Shown: one piece after another, positions 41,717 through 54,529 of the stretch | Position numbering within the stretch: position 1 is the first letter of the stretch | How the letters are laid out: the number at the start of each line of letters is the position of its first letter | Source: Talpa occidentalis | Lineage: Eukaryota; Chordata; Mammalia; Eulipotyphla; Talpidae | NCBI RefSeq assembly: GCF_014898055.3 | Contig: NW_023602073.1 | Span: forward strand, 19,453,784-19,517,783 | Direction of reading: 5' to 3' | DNA length: 64,000 nt | Notes under the pieces: generated by a model | Seen by the model: only the letters and a program-made list of their open reading frames with translations | Told to the model about the DNA's origin: nothing | Database searches by the model: none | Made by a program: the position numbers and the translations under genes

Positions 41717-42340
41717 ATCTAGTGAGTTCTTTGTGCCTCCTTCTCTGGGAACAAGTTCTATTTTCTTGAGGCTCGGTTCCCCAGGGTTTCTCCGTACCAG
41801 TGTTGAGTGTTCAGGGTCCTTCCTAGAGACTGGGGGTGGAGACTTGGATTTGTGAGTAATCAGTAGATACAGTATATGGAGGGTAAACAAAGGCTAAAAA
41901 GGGTGCTGGTAGGTATTATTCGTAGGAAAAGAAGTTTGTTCCTGGATATTTCTTGAACCCTGGGGTGTATGGTGGTTAAGACTGTGTTCTTTGAACTACA
42001 TAAGAAACTGCAAGAAAATCCATTTCCTGACACCAGGTATCTAGTGGTTTATCTTTTTTCTTTCTAGTTTGTTCATGTATGAACTGTGTGATTATTAACC
42101 AAATAACATTGAGTGCCTTTTGAAAGTGGAAAACTGTATATAATGGGTCTGGCAGACTTGTTCTTTCAGTTGGCTTTAGAAATTTTTAGAATGAAACAGG
42201 AAAATAAATGGTAGGTTGCACTGAAGGAGGTTATAGAAAAGCAATATATTTCAAAGTAAAATACATCATGAATATTTTGAGGTTAATTACTTGTTGAAAT
42301 GATGTTTGATATACCAAATTATTTAAATATATTTTAAAAT
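41717..42340. other. Intergenic DNA
   Basis: AT-rich unique sequence. Nothing recognised. Confidence 0.45.
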
Positions 42341-42355
42341 TAATATAATCTGTTG

Positions 42356-42621
42356 GGACCTCCCTGGTGGTGCAAGGGGTTGAGCAGCTATCTATGAAGC
42401 AATCAGCAGCCACTGCAGCACAAGTTCAATTCCCGGCCAGGGAGCAACCCACATGGCACCACAGACCTCTCCTGACTCACTTGCTGCTCCCCTCAGCGGT
42501 GTATTTCAGTCAATCTGCCTGTTCTGTACAGTCCCCCCTCTGTCTCTGGTGAATCCTCTCACCCCCCACACCTCTGGGCTGTACCCCAGTTCTTGCATGC
42601 ATAAATAAATAAATCTTTAAA
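42356..42621 (+). mobile_element. tRNA-headed SINE, imperfect target duplication
   Basis: A full-length forward copy begins GGACCTCCCTGGTGGTGCAA and ends GCATAAATAAATAAATCTTT. Flanks AATTAATATAATCTGTT and AATTAATATCATCTATT are near-identical target repeats, each about 15-17 bp, ending at 42355 and starting near 42622. Confidence 0.9.
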
Positions 42622-42639
42622 AATTAATATCATCTATTT

Positions 42640-44059
42640 TTCTTATTTAATGTGAATACTAGAAAATTCCAAAGTGCCTCTCATTTATGCCTTTATAATA
42701 TTGCTGTTGGACAGTGCTGTCCACAAAAGACATTTTCTGTTTAAGTGCTGTTTCAGAAGAATCCCAGAACCATATAAGCTGGAGTATGGTCTACCAGCTT
42801 CATGCCATGTGTGACTTGACAAAATTCATTCATGCATGATAACCTTTGACCTTTACAGTCTCTTTTTACATATGCATCATTGGCCTCCTTTTGAAGATAT
42901 TGAGTGGAAGGCTCTGCTTGTGGAATTACCCTAGAACTCCCATCACAATAGATGCAAGGAATCATTGCTATTAACATATTGGTCAGAGAAACACTTACTG
43001 ATGCTGTTTGTCCAATCAAATGTTTCTTAACAAACATAAAATGCAAGCTGATGAGTGAAAGAGGGCTAAATGGCAAATGGATAACATGTCTAATTCCAAT
43101 TTCCTATGCAGCCAATGTCCTCACCCTCATGCTGTTTCTCATTTTGTACCAGTTTCCAACTTGCAGCTTGATGCAGTTCTGATGTTGGAGTATCATGGAT
43201 TCTTTTCTCTGGACACAGTGTCAAGCAGTTGTCAGTGAAAACAGACACTGTGAAACTGAAACAGTAATTTAAAAAGAAAAAAAAAAGCAGTTCAAAATGA
43301 CACAAGAATGATTTATCAACCTTAACAAAGAAATTCAAGACAGAAGATAAGTGTTTTGTACCTGAACCTTGATGATGTTATTATGCTTTCATGTTAATGC
43401 CCCCTTGTGAATGTTCAACAGAATAATTGTTTCAGAAATGCTTATTTTCATTCTTTACCAGATACCAAAGCAGGCATAATTAAGATGTGCAAATTCTAGA
43501 TAGGGGTGCAAGATTGAAGAAATAAATGTCTTGTCTACAGAAAAATTCAGGCTGTCCTTCAAATTGTTTAAAAATTTAATGATGTTCAACAATGTCCCTT
43601 TATTCCAGCAGTTTAGTAATGGACTCAAGATACAAAGTCAGATTTTCTGTTTGGAAAATTTTCCTTGCACATACCTCACCCAAATATATACACTTACACA
43701 GTGTAGTGGTGCTATTTCTACAGATTCTCTGTATCCACTCCCTCCCTTCTATAATTCTTGCAGCTTAAAACACACACACACAGACACAAAATCAAAAGCA
43801 AAAGTGAATCGTAAGTGCAATGCACATTAGTGTATTAGGATTTCTTAGCCCCCTAGGAAAGTAATTTCCCTAGGCTTTAAAACTTTAAAATACATGCTCT
43901 TCATAGACGACCTCAGCAGAACACTCACGAAAAAAGAAGTTAATAAAATAAATATGTACATTCCTTGATTGCAATGACAAAACTATTGGATCTCTGTATA
44001 GGATACCAAGATTTGAGCACAGCTATAGTCTTGAAAGATAACTAAAAGTGAAACCAACC
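42640..44059. other. Intergenic DNA
   Basis: Unique AT-rich sequence with a short CA run near 43771-43790. The overlapping frames at 42753-43338 have no recognisable domain. Confidence 0.5.
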
Positions 44060-44132
44060 TGCCGAAACCCGGGATTGAACCAGGGACCTTTAGATCTTCA
44101 GTCTAACGCTCTCCCAACTGAGCTATTTCGGC
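44060..44132 (-). tRNA. tRNA-Phe-GAA: tRNA-Phe (GAA anticodon), second identical copy
   Basis: Base-for-base identical over 73 nt to the plus-strand gene at 28989, including the T-loop CAA variant, yet the flanks do not match. TTTT lies 12 nt past the end on the minus strand (AAAA at 44044-44047). Confidence 0.97.
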
Positions 44133-46490
44133 TGCATGTGGACACCTTGCTTTGCTGCTCCTCCAAAATACTCAAGTTTTCATGGGGCGTGTGTGGGAAG
44201 GGCAAGGGTGTCTAAATTTATTTTGTTCCATATTATTTATGCCACCTTGGAAGACATTGGCCCTGTTGAAACCAATGTCTGAAGACAGAATCCAATTCCC
44301 AGAGACAATGAGTGGTTGGCAGAGGACAAGGGAAGAAGAAACAGATAAAAACAGGAAATTGCTTTTCTGCTTGACCACCTTTGGTTATTCCACTGTTTAA
44401 ATGGCCCTCAGAAAACTAAGGGAATACAGAATGAATTATGGAGATTCTGCTTTCTGTCCTTTTTCTGTCTTTCTCTTCAATGACAAGTCCAATGGGGCAG
44501 ATTGTTGAGCATGTTCTTGTGGTGACAGGCTTCTTGCTTTGGATTGCAGAAATCCTGGATGGAGCCTATTCTTTTTCTGTTCCCTTCATTTTCCTGGTCT
44601 TCGTGTGCTGATGTGGTTACCCCGGGTGGTGTGCGGAGAACTAGATGTACTTGAGGTGAGGAGCTAGCCAAGGAGATCTTCCTGTCTTCCTTCCTTCTTC
44701 CTTCCTTTTCCCTTCTTTCTTCCTCCCTCCCTCCCTCCTTCCTTGTCTCTTCTCATTTAAATTTTCCCTTTCTTTTGTTATTTAAATTGAGGCTTAGCTG
44801 ATACAAAGTAAAATGCATAAAACTTAATTATTCAGCCTGATACTTCCAGAATCTACACACCCCTGTGTAGCCAACATGCCCGGCAAAGACACATGAGTTT
44901 CAGCTCCAGTGCCTTCCTTGTGCCTCAGCTCCATCAATGCCACTCTGGGACTTCTACCACATTAAATGTTTTTTTCTTGTGTTTTAAAATAATATGCATA
45001 GAATCGTGACATGTCCTCCTTGAGTATAGGTTCTTTCACTCATTTTTTTTAAAAAAATTGTCTACATTAGTGCTTTTCAAATTTCACATTGTGAAATTTC
45101 AAATTTCAGCCCATGTTGATCTAAGAATTGTTTTTCACCCTCCTGTGGACGTGGAAAACTTTCATCATAATTCGAGAATGCCAGAACAATGGGCTCCTTC
45201 CTTCCCCATGCAGAGAAAACATGTGTGGTCTAATCGCTGCTTCACTTCAACCAGGACAAGCATCAGTCCCTGCTGGGGAAACACTGAGCTGGGAGCTTCA
45301 GGGAGGAAAGAGGCTAGAAAGGGAACTGGATGGTGCAACACCAGCTCCAGGTGAATCTCAATGCAGAGATTTAAATGGTGTAAAGGGGACCAGGAGTGGC
45401 TATGAAAATTCCATTCAGGGGCGCTGAGGACAGGAGAGGGGAGCATCAGGCAGGACGGGCAAGGGGAGAAAGAACAGAAGAAAAGAAAGGGGGCGTGGAC
45501 AAAGAAAAGAATCCTCAACATGATTAAAATTTGAGGGAGATGGATAAGGTAGAAAAACTCCACATTCCTCAACATCTTACCCACAGAATATTGCACAGAG
45601 AAGTTTTCCCACATTTTTCAGAGCCCCCCCCCTTACCCCATCCCAAAAAGAACCTTACTCTCCCTTTCAATAAGCAAAGGGCTCGGTTAGGTGATCTCCC
45701 GAAAGTTTTGTTCTTGTTTTGTTCTTGAGTATATGTGTAAGGAGAAACACCAAAAACGATATTCAGACTTGAAAAGCTGCATCCAGTCTTCACTTTAAGT
45801 ACCCACTTTAAAAAAGTGTGAAAAAAAGTGGGGGTTACAGTCTCAAATGCAATACCTTATACCAGGGAGAAAAGATTGAGTTGAAAGAAATCATCAAAGA
45901 GGACCTCATCATCTTTCATGTCACCTGGTATTTGTTGACAACCTAGAGGTGTGATGAGACATTACCTCCTTGGGAAACCCACCATAAGATAGGTGAGATG
46001 GGACATTCATGCAATGGCTTCCCTTGCTCAACCCCTTCTGAATGTGGTAAGAAAATCAGGGGAATGCAAGAGATCTTTTTGAATGACCAAGGTCATGGTC
46101 ATCCAGGAGGATTTAAAAAAGAAACAAACTGGGTTACAACTGAGTTGAGATGTAGCCTCTTTGCCCTTGGAAGAGGTTGCGACGAGGAGGGTGGCAGAGA
46201 GCCCACAGGCTTGGCGCACCTTGCTCGCCTTCTGCCTGCTGGAAAGGCTGGCTGAGCCTGGCAGGCGCACGGGGAACTTTGGTGTGAAGTTCAGCAACCG
46301 CTGGAACTGAGAGCCGGCGAGCCAGCCGCGGGGATTTCTCCAGTGCGTAGCGGGAGCCGTGCCCAGAGTGGAAGCGGGATCCGCCGGCTGCAGCGGCGGT
46401 GGGCACGTCTTATTTCATGAGGTTTTGTTTGGAAGGCAAAAGACAGGAAAATTCCCTTTCGTTTGCTGCACCTATGTGTAACTCTTTGAA
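44133..46490. other. Intergenic DNA with CT-rich simple repeat and a GC-rich patch
   Basis: Contains the pyrimidine repeat at 44686-44745, a 9-bp hairpin (AAATTTCAC, ATT, GTGAAATTT) at 45079-45099, and a CpG-richer patch at about 46170-46400. No gene recognised. Confidence 0.5.
44686..44745. repeat. (CTTCC)n-like pyrimidine repeat
   Basis: Imperfect CTTCCTTCC, CTTTCTTCC and CTCCCTCC runs. Confidence 0.9.
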
Positions 46491-46503
46491 AGGAGTCTCT
46501 CGA

Positions 46504-46782
46504 GGGGCCTCCCTGGTGGCGCAAGGGGTTAAGCACAGCACTATGAAGCTATCCTCAGCCTCTGCAGCACGAGTTGATCCCTGGCAGTCCAGGGAGCAGC
46601 CCACATGGCGCAGCAGACCTCTCCTGTCTCGTCCGCTGCTCCCCTCAGCAGTGTATTTCCTCAGTCTGCCTGTTCTGTTCCCCACTCTGTCTCTGGTGAA
46701 TCCTCTCACCCCCACCCCCAGTATCTCTGGCCTGTACCCCAGCTCTTGTATGCAGAAATAAGTAAATCTTAAAAAAAGAAGA
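46504..46782 (+). mobile_element. tRNA-headed SINE, short target duplication
   Basis: A full-length forward copy starts GGGGCCTCCCTGGTGGCGCA. The repeat AGTCTCTCGA is at 46494-46503 and 46783-46792. Its promoter head keeps the GTGGCGCAAGGGGTTAAG sequence. Confidence 0.92.
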
Positions 46783-46792
46783 AGTCTCTCGA

Positions 46793-47196
46793 AGCCCAAC
46801 TTTCTCCCGAAGAAATTTTCCTTGGCCTTTGCAACGGGCTCCCTCACCCCTCACTCTGCACTTTGAGCAAAATGAAGCCTCAAGGGCCGACCTGGCCGCT
46901 CAAGGCCAAGGTCAGCGCACGCAGCCATGGCTCCTCCGCACTCGCGCATGGCAGAAGGTGATCCGGAAGGAAGCCCCACACCAGTCAAGGGTTTCACCTC
47001 AAAACTGGCTTTTCGGCTGACTTGTAACTTCCTAGTGGGCAGTTTCAGCTTCTGGAGAATTCGAAAAGGGAGAGGACATGTTAAGGGAGTCTTGCAGGTT
47101 TCTTGGCTCCTGGAAAGAGTCTGCTTTCCTGCTTTCTGGATGTTTAGAAGTTGATTGGTTTTTTTGGTGTCTGAAAATAAGAGTAAGTGTGTGTTT

Positions 47197-47233
<37 letters not shown>

Positions 47234-48153
47234 TCAAGATGACATTAAGAGCTTGCACTGCTCTTGTGAATTTCTGCATTAGCCCAGTGATAGGGAATCT
47301 GAAACTCTTCTGCTTTGCAGTTATGGATTGTTCAGTAGTTTGGAAGGGGGAGAGGTCCTTGCAAAGTAAGTAGAGTAAGGTTGGCAAAAAGATCCTTGGA
47401 ATTAGAAGAACAATTTCTTCTTTCCTTGTGGAAAACAAAGAAATGAACTTTCCCCTAGACTGGGTTTGGATCCTGCAATTCAGAAGTTGTTCTCCATTTC
47501 AGACCAGAAAATTCCTTGAAACACTGTGAAGCTTTATAAGATTTACTTTATCCTTCTACCAGGTTTCAGCCAAGGTTACTGCTCTCTTTTCCTCATTTGT
47601 CATTTTTTGGTTGCTAAATGACTTACATGTAAGGACCAGCATTTGAGGTCTCTCACCAACAAGGTGGCTATCAGCACTTCAAATCCTCAACCACTGGCAT
47701 TGAAGTCATTTAGTGAAGAATTTTAGTGAAAGCTTCTAAGCCTCTGCAACCTAAATTAGAAAGGAACTGGAATAAAAAAGTAAGAACCACAAAAAACTTG
47801 AGTTCTTAATGTTCTGATTGGAAATCCGATGCCCATGTTCACTGGTCTGTACAGATTCATATTTCCAGATGCTCTCAGAGTCCATGCAACTGGAAATTGA
47901 CTGAGTGGTTTTGAGGAAAGACCCATAGAAAGAAGCCAATAGGCCTTCTGAATCTGGTTGACGGTAGCCCACCTGCCAGTAGTGATTTCCAAGGGGTCTT
48001 GGAGGGGTTGGGTGAATAATAGAATTAACAATAACCCCAGGGAATAAGCATGGATCACCTCCCTGCTATCCAGAGAAATTAAGAAAACAATACCTTGTCA
48101 ATCTCAGCTTCACAAAGACAATAAAGGAGTGTTGTTGAAGGAAAAAGTGGAAA
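46793..48153. other. Intergenic DNA with a GT microsatellite
   Basis: Unique apart from the GT repeat. The 195-residue minus frame at 46851-47438 runs through the microsatellite (Thr-His run) and is not credible as a protein. Confidence 0.55.
47185..47231. repeat. (GT)n microsatellite
   Basis: GTGTGT with TTTGTGTAT interruptions near its start. Confidence 0.95.
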
Positions 48154-48225
48154 TGGAGGTACTGGGGATCGAACCCAGGACCTCGTGCATGCTAAGCACG
48201 CGCTCTACCACTGAGCTATACCCCC
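48154..48225 (-). tRNA. tRNA-Ala-AGC: tRNA-Ala (AGC anticodon), GGGGGTA acceptor type
   Basis: The 72-nt gene has acceptor GGGGGTA/TACCTCC, a compensated 7:66 A-T pair in place of G-C. It has G3:U70, anticodon arm CGTGC-TTAGCAT-GCACG, and T stem CTGGG/CCCAG with the CG-containing B box GGTTCGATCC. TTTTT lies about seven bases downstream on the minus strand (AAAAA at 48142-48146). By eye it matches a standard mammalian Ala-AGC isodecoder. Confidence 0.97.
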
Positions 48226-48529
48226 TCACATTGTCACACTGGCTCGGATGATCCCCCCAGGAGTGGCGCTGGCTGTTGAGTCTGAGGGTTAAGTTAGCAA
48301 GATAAAACTGCCCTATATACAATTCCATAGACTTTAGAAAACACCTTACATAATATCCTCTTTCAGGTGTGGCTACTCCGAGAGAGAGGCACCTCAATGG
48401 TAGGAAACCGATGATTCAGGGTCATCTCATTGTCAACCCACACCCCCCAATACCTCCACAGCTTAGTGGGGTTCCTATCAAGGTAGGTTGCCTTGTTCCA
48501 TTGTTCCATTCCATCTGCTAAGGTTGTTT

Positions 48530-48551
48530 TTTTTTTTTTTTTTTTTTTTTT
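48530..48551. repeat. Poly-T tract
   Basis: A run of about 22 T with no recognisable retroposon body next to it. Confidence 0.9.
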
Positions 48552-49726
48552 GCATATTACTTTCTATATTCTTTTGACTCTAGGATTCATAGATGTTTTT
48601 GCAGTAAAAAATGCAAGGTTCCATTTTGTGAGAAAACTCAAATGGAATACAAACAGAGAAAATTCTAACTGATTTAAAAAAAAAATCACATTTAAGGAAA
48701 AAAAATAGATCTGAGTAAATGTTTTATACAGCAATCTGTCCTCTAAAACAAGAGCAAACAAATCCTAATCTCTATATTTTTTGGTTGTGGGTATGGCATT
48801 CAGGTATTTTGTGTGAATTTTGTTTATTTTTGTTTAGTTTTGTATATGAATTTTATTTTATTTGTGTATACAAATACATTTTGTGTGTGAAGGGAAATGA
48901 GTGCATATATTATGTTGGACATGACCTTTCCTCCTCTAGTATTCAGAGGTCAAGTGATGGATTTGAAATCATCAGATCCCTTTCACGGGACCATCAATGG
49001 ACCAGAAATTTTGAAAATTGCCAGAAAAACACAAAGCAGAAAGACTAGAGGAGAATGCCTGCAGTAGGGGAGTCAGTGAAAATGTCTTAGACAACCATGA
49101 ACTATTTTTCATCTTTTTTGGTGCAGCTAATAATTTCCACTTTGACACACATGCCAGTTCTTTTTTTATTTAGCTATTTCTTCATAGTAAGTCTCATGTT
49201 AACTGACATTTTCAGGATTGTCTTTAGAGATTTTAAAAGAAAGGAAAATGGTGAGTGTTTACTTCTCTTGTGAGTATACAACTAGCAAAGAAACAAAAGT
49301 TGGAGATGATGATTTGGAAACGCAGAGAGGATATGCTCAGGAGACCCTTGGGCATATAAAGTGCACTTGTGCTGCATATAGGACCAGGCAGGACATGGTT
49401 ACTGGTTGGCTGTCAGATTTTAAAAGCTGTCAGACCAAAAAGGAGTCCAATTTTCATGTTTATATGCTGGGATATGTTATATGCTGCGATACTAAGTCAC
49501 ATAATTTTTGTCACCTAATTTATTCACAGGGTGAGGGAAGTTGAATTATTTTGCTCCAAGTCTTCCTCTGGATTGAATACAAAGAAACTGTTCCTAAACT
49601 AGGCAGTAAAGGAGTAAACTCCAATTGGGTATGTCTTTGAAAAAATCAAAGCACCTTTGGAGTGAAAGTGACTACCTGGGCTAATGGCTATGTCTGCCCC
49701 ACCTTCCTGTCCAGCCAGTAGCTCAT

Positions 49727-49727
49727 T

Positions 49728-49797
<70 letters not shown>

Positions 49798-49810
49798 ACA
49801 CACACACACA
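49727..49810. repeat. Compound (CT)n(CA)n microsatellite
   Basis: A pure CT run switches to CA, interrupted once by CTCACACA near 49790. It creates the Val-Cys and Arg-Glu runs of the reverse frame. Confidence 0.97.
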
Positions 49811-50519
49811 GCCTCCCTGCTCCTTAACCTTTAATTTCTCCCTAAAGAAAAATAAACAGAAGATGAGCTGATGGACAGATAGAACCTTCACATAAAGCAT
49901 AGTTGAATTTACAGAATCCATCTAAAGTATCTTTTAAGTGAGTCACTCTTATCCTGGGCCAAAATTAGACACGGCTTGCTCGCAAAAAGGCCCTCAGTCT
50001 GTCACAGGTAATTTGTTTTTATAGGCATTTTATTTTTTGAAATGTCCATCTTATACTTCCTATGACTTTCTCAGCCTAAGTTCTTGACATTTTTTCTCTC
50101 TCCTCATCTCCCTTATACCAGAGATACATTTCCTTGAAGTCTGTGATTCGATTTTTATCTACTTTTCTTTTACAACTTGATGACTTCCCATGATGGGAGC
50201 TTGCCAATACTTCTCCCCTAACACAGTGGCCATAGTGGCAAGCAGATATGGTGAAACTACACTTAGAAAACAAGGAGCAGATATGTCAACACAGTGAAAA
50301 TGATCTCTTGCACCTATTAAATAAAGCCTAGCTTCTCAGCACTAACTCTGAATTTTTTTAAGGAATAAATCCTAAAGCAAGGCCTCCTAACTTGATAAAG
50401 AATGTCTTTTGGGATTTAGTTTTCCCTTTGAAAATTCCCTTATTACTTCATCACTTCACAGGGAGTTGTAATCTGTATCCTGGGCACCAGTAATTTCCCA
50501 ATCCTTCCAGTCACACTTT

Positions 50520-50775
50520 TTTTTTTTTTTAAATATTTATGCATTCAAGAGCTGGGGTTTAGGCCAGAGGTAGGGGTGGGGTGAGAGGACTCACCAGAGA
50601 CAGAGTGGGGAACAGAACAGGCAGATGTACTAAAATACACTGCTGAGGGGAGCAGCAGGGAGACAGGAGAGGTCTGCTGCACAATGCGGGTAGCTCCCTG
50701 GCTAGGGATTGAACTGGTGCTGCGGTGGCGGTGGATAGCTTCATAGTGCTGAGACTTAACCACCAAGGAGGCCCC
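50520..50775 (-). mobile_element. tRNA-headed SINE, near-perfect target duplication
   Basis: A reverse copy ends AAGGAGGCCCC. Flanks TCCAGTCACACTTT (50506-50519) and TCCATTCACACTTT (50776-50789) differ at one base. Confidence 0.92.
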
Positions 50776-50976
50776 TCCATTCACACTTTCATTGCAGCTG
50801 CTCAGGGGAGTTGAATCTTCAAAATCTATCACAGGATTTGGCACCCAGAAGGGGGTTCATTACAAAATACTTTATCCTACTTAAAATATTGTCAGCAGAA
50901 ACAAATATACAACTTCCCCAATTCATTTTGGAAGTTTACATAGTCTTGATTGTGAAACTTGCATAACTTTTATTTA

Positions 50977-51191
50977 TTTATTAAAGATTTATTTATGCAT
51001 ACAAGAACTGGGGTACAGGCCAGAGGTGAGGGATGTGAGAGGATTCACCAGAGAGAGTGGGGAACAGAACAGGCAGATTCTGGTGCACCACGTAGGTCAC
51101 CTCCTTGGCTGGGGATTGAACTCGTGCTACAGTGGCTGTGGATAGCTTCATAATGCTGTGTCTTAACCCCTTGCGCCACCAGGGAGGCCTC
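50977..51191 (-). mobile_element. tRNA-headed SINE with internal deletion
   Basis: A reverse copy with an intact head (CGCCACCAGGGAGGCC). The middle block holding CACTGCTGAGGGGAGCAGC is lost. Flanks CATAACTTTTATTTA (50962-50976) and CATAATTTTTATTTA (51192-51206) are the target repeat with one change. Confidence 0.92.
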
Positions 51192-51461
51192 CATAATTTT
51201 TATTTAAAAGGTAAAGAAACTTAATATCAAATTCAATTAGATATATTGATTCAAAAATATTGATAAGCATATTACCAGAGAGGGGACACAGGGGTCAATG
51301 ATTAGCATGCAGAAAGGATTCAACAATAGAAATAAATTTTTGCAATTATTTTTTCCTCATAGGCCTAGGAAATAGGAAAGATGAAGATAGCCATGTTTTA
51401 TAATATATATCCCCTTAAGCCACACTATAGCATTCAAGTCAGTGCTTCTCAAATTTTAATT

Positions 51462-51595
51462 TTTTTAAGATTTATTTTATTTATTTAAGCATACCAGAGC
51501 TAGGGTGTAGGACAGAGGTGGGGGGGTGGGGGGAATGAGAGGATTCACCAGAGACAGAGTGGGGAGCAGAACAGGTGGATCTACTGAAATGTGCA
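51462..51595 (-). mobile_element. SINE 3' half only
   Basis: Reverse tail and CT-rich body are present up to GGATCTACTGAAATG, after which the family sequence stops. Target repeats were not identified. Confidence 0.75.
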
Positions 51596-51869
51596 GATGA
51601 ATCCCTTGAGGATCCTATTGAAAATTCGGTTCTGAGAAAGGCAGGGTCCTGGGCCAAGGACCGGACAGGACTCAAGGACCAAATTCTGCTGTTCCCACAG
51701 GCTGATAAACAAGAGGTAAACAGCCTGAGGCTTCCTGGCCAGTGAGTTCCTTTGCTCCTTCTTTTGTTTTTTACCATTCCATTTTCTGAGCTAGCTTTGC
51801 ACAGCTTATTGCGTTGTCTGGTCAGGGAAAAGAGAGTTGCAGGCCCAGAAGAGAGAGTCACCAATTCTG

Positions 51870-52260
51870 AGATCAGACCTGTTCACACTGGAGAGGCCGG
51901 CACAACCTCCCTGGGGTCGTCTCCAGGAGATAGTCATGCGCCCGTCCGACCCCCAAGCTGCCGCCAATCGGTGCTCACCACCAGCCGCCACAAATGGACT
52001 TTAGCCAAGTCCACCCTCCTCGCTTTCTCAGTCAATAAAGTAATTCCTTTGTTCTCAAACCCCAGTCCTATAAAGACCCTCAGGCCCCACACCTCAGCGA
52101 GTCTCTCTGACGCTCAGGGAGGTCTCCCCTGAGGTCTCTGTCCTGCTCTTTCGCTAAATAAATCAACGCTGACTCCTTGCCTGCGCTTTCTGGTGTCTGT
52201 GGAGTCCTCTTCTCAAGAGCTCTTTCCCAGCTTGGGAGTGAGACCCCTCGGTCTGGCCCT
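51870..52260 (+). mobile_element. Probable ERV LTR
   Basis: The order of signals is that of an LTR: CCAAT-like GCCGCCAATCGG near 51959, TATAAAGACC near 52069, GTCTCTCTGACG after it, CTAAATAAATCAACGC (poly-A signal near 52154), and a GT-rich TGGTGTCTGTGGAG downstream. The exact TG/CA ends and target repeats could not be placed, and no internal retroviral region follows. It is CpG-richer than its surroundings. Confidence 0.5.
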
Positions 52261-53121
52261 AGGGTTCCCAGGGGCTGGAGCAGTGGACAGCGGCTGGTTC
52301 ACTCCCAGCTTATCCGCCTGCGCTGTTGGAGGGTGATGTGGGGTTGGGGTTCCCCAGCCTCGTCCCCCTTGTTCGGGAACCTTTCCAGCGCAGTAGGTCC
52401 GGCGTGGAGCTAAGATTCTGCATTTCCAACCAGCTCCCAAATGCCACCAACTTTTTGGTCTCCTGGACTAGGGTAACCAGGCGTTGGAAAACCCCTTTCC
52501 GCTAGGGGCGCCTCTGTCTCAGCTAAAATGATTTCTGTAAGTCAGTCAATTCTCCGGTAAGGTGAAGAGCGCACACGACTGGACCGCAATACGAGGATTT
52601 TGAGATTTTTCAGTGGCGTGCACTTCTCAAGGGAGCATTTTCGGGCTCAGAGGGACACCCCCACAGTTATTGGGGAAAACGAATTTCTCCATTTCCCAGT
52701 TTGGAGCGTTCCTCTTGTCTCCTCGCTGAGCCTGCGTTCTGATCGTGGCCAATGCGGCTCAGAGCATAAAGAAATGGAGAGACGTTGTCTGAGAGCCTGT
52801 TTCGTTTCTGGTTAACCTCTCCGAACCTTACCTTTCCTTTCCTGCCTTATCAATAATCTTGCAAAATGGAACCCAAGTCGAAAGGGCTCGTCCACTTGGT
52901 CCTTGTCTCTGGGAATCCGAGCATCTGAGCGAGCCCAGCCCTGGCCCTTTCGTTCCATCTTCTGCTTTTGCTTTTGCAGTCAGCTCGGCGGCGGCCGAAC
53001 CCGAGGAGAAGAAACTGGGCGAGCAGCACGCATTCTAAAGGCAAGTGGTCGTCCCATAGATGCATCTTATTTTGGGCGGGTAAAAAGAGGAAAGCGAGAA
53101 AATACAAAGACCCAGGAAAAC
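52261..53121. other. Intergenic DNA, moderately CpG-rich
   Basis: Unique, GC-moderate sequence downstream of a minus-strand Ala gene, with GGCGGCGGCCGAACCCG near 52988. No gene recognised. Confidence 0.45.
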
Positions 53122-53193
53122 TGGAGGTGCCGGGGATTGAACCCGGGGCCTCGTGCATGCTAAGCACGCGCTCTACCACTGAGCTACACCCCC
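53122..53193 (-). tRNA. tRNA-Ala-AGC: tRNA-Ala (AGC anticodon)
   Basis: The 72-nt gene has acceptor GGGGGTG/CACCTCC, anticodon arm CGTGC-TTAGCAT-GCACG, variable loop AGGCC, and T stem CCGGG/CCCGG with B box GGGTTCAATCC. It is identical to the gene at 58872, and identity extends a few bases on both sides (AAAACT before, CTCA after). TTTT begins two bases past the end on the minus strand (AAAA at 53117-53120). Confidence 0.97.
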
Positions 53194-54529
53194 TCAGCAG
53201 AATCGTGCTCTCGGGAATATATTCAAGACAGAATAGAGCCATTTGGGGTAAGTTTTACAAAATTTGGTACCAGGCCAAAGTTGATTTTGCTGTTTCCAAA
53301 TCTTCAGTGTAGGTCCTTCGTCACACTTTGCTGAGAAAAAACAAGCCGTGTTCGAGACCAAAACCCTCCCACTCGCAGTGGGGCGTCCCCTCCCTGAAGG
53401 CCGGGTATTCGAAAAGCAACAAAACAGACACACCGCTAGCCAAGCCTCCTCCGGGAAAGAGAAAATCGATGCAAATACGCACAAAGAGAACGCACCGGAG
53501 GAAACAGTCATCAAAACAAAAGATTTTTTTTTTTTTTTCCTCATGAAGAAATGTCCAAGCTCATCTCAGCAAATGATTTGAAAACTCCAAGTGGGTTTTG
53601 TGAATACAGCCTAGTCCCATGAATCCTTGCAAAGACAGTTTCAACAGACCATCGCTTTAGAAAAATAGAGAAAATAGTTGAATAGGCACCACCGCCTTCC
53701 CCCTCAAAGGACACAGGGTACGACTACGTTCACAAGGAAATTCTACCAAACTGTTAAATATCAGAAAATCATGTTACTCAAATTATGCAAAGCATAGAAA
53801 AAGAAGGAACTCTTCCAATTTATTTTTTAGAAAGTGAGGGTAACGTTCACCTCTGAGGTCTTTCAGTTTGCAGGGAAAATGAAAACTAGAGGCTCAGAAG
53901 CTCTGACAACCTGTGCCCCCAGAGATAGGATAGTCTTGCAAATGGGAGTTTAGGGTCGAGGGAGCCCCATGTTCCTGGTTGTCTGATTAGGAGTAGATTT
54001 TTTTATCTGGCTGGGAAGGGGAGGGGGGTGGGTAGATTGTAACTCACATGGCACAGATTCTCATTGTTCTTTCTGAGTTTTAGTAGATTTTCTTGAATAA
54101 ATGTAACTTTGCTGCATAACCTTGGGACCATTTCCAGAGAATTTATAAAATTTCCAGTTTCTCTGGAGAGCAGATCCCTGGAGTTACTCATGTTCCCACA
54201 CTCTTGCGTTGTGGATTAACTGTATTTCTCTTTTATCTGTACACTTTCGCCAACACACACAAGATTTTGCTTTTCATAATAGCAACACAATCCTTCATTT
54301 GCTTTATCACATTGTAACCACAAGGCAGCCATAGTGAAGACACCAGTCTAAGCACTAACAACTGATTCTTTCAAATAGCACAGGATTTTGGGGGTTTTGT
54401 TTTGCAGCTCATTTTAGCCTTAAGGGATTTTCTTTCTCTTCCAATAAGTAACTATTTCTTGAAAAACAAATTATAGGTTATCCTTCCTTGTTCCATTTTA
54501 TGGTGGCAGTAGTAGTCTGAAATCATCCC

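Larger units (their letters stand above)
48226..50505. other. Intergenic DNA with poly-T and compound microsatellite
   Basis: Unique sequence, with a long T-run at 48530-48551 and the CT/CA repeat listed separately. The small frames here show no domain. Confidence 0.5.

Noticed and set aside
46851..47438. 195-codon reverse frame, the longest in the window
   Set aside because: It contains a Thr-His repeat made by the GT microsatellite and has no recognisable family features.
49727..49810. CRISPR-like or satellite array
   Set aside because: It is a plain dinucleotide microsatellite with no spacers. No CRISPR array is expected or seen in this mammalian sequence.
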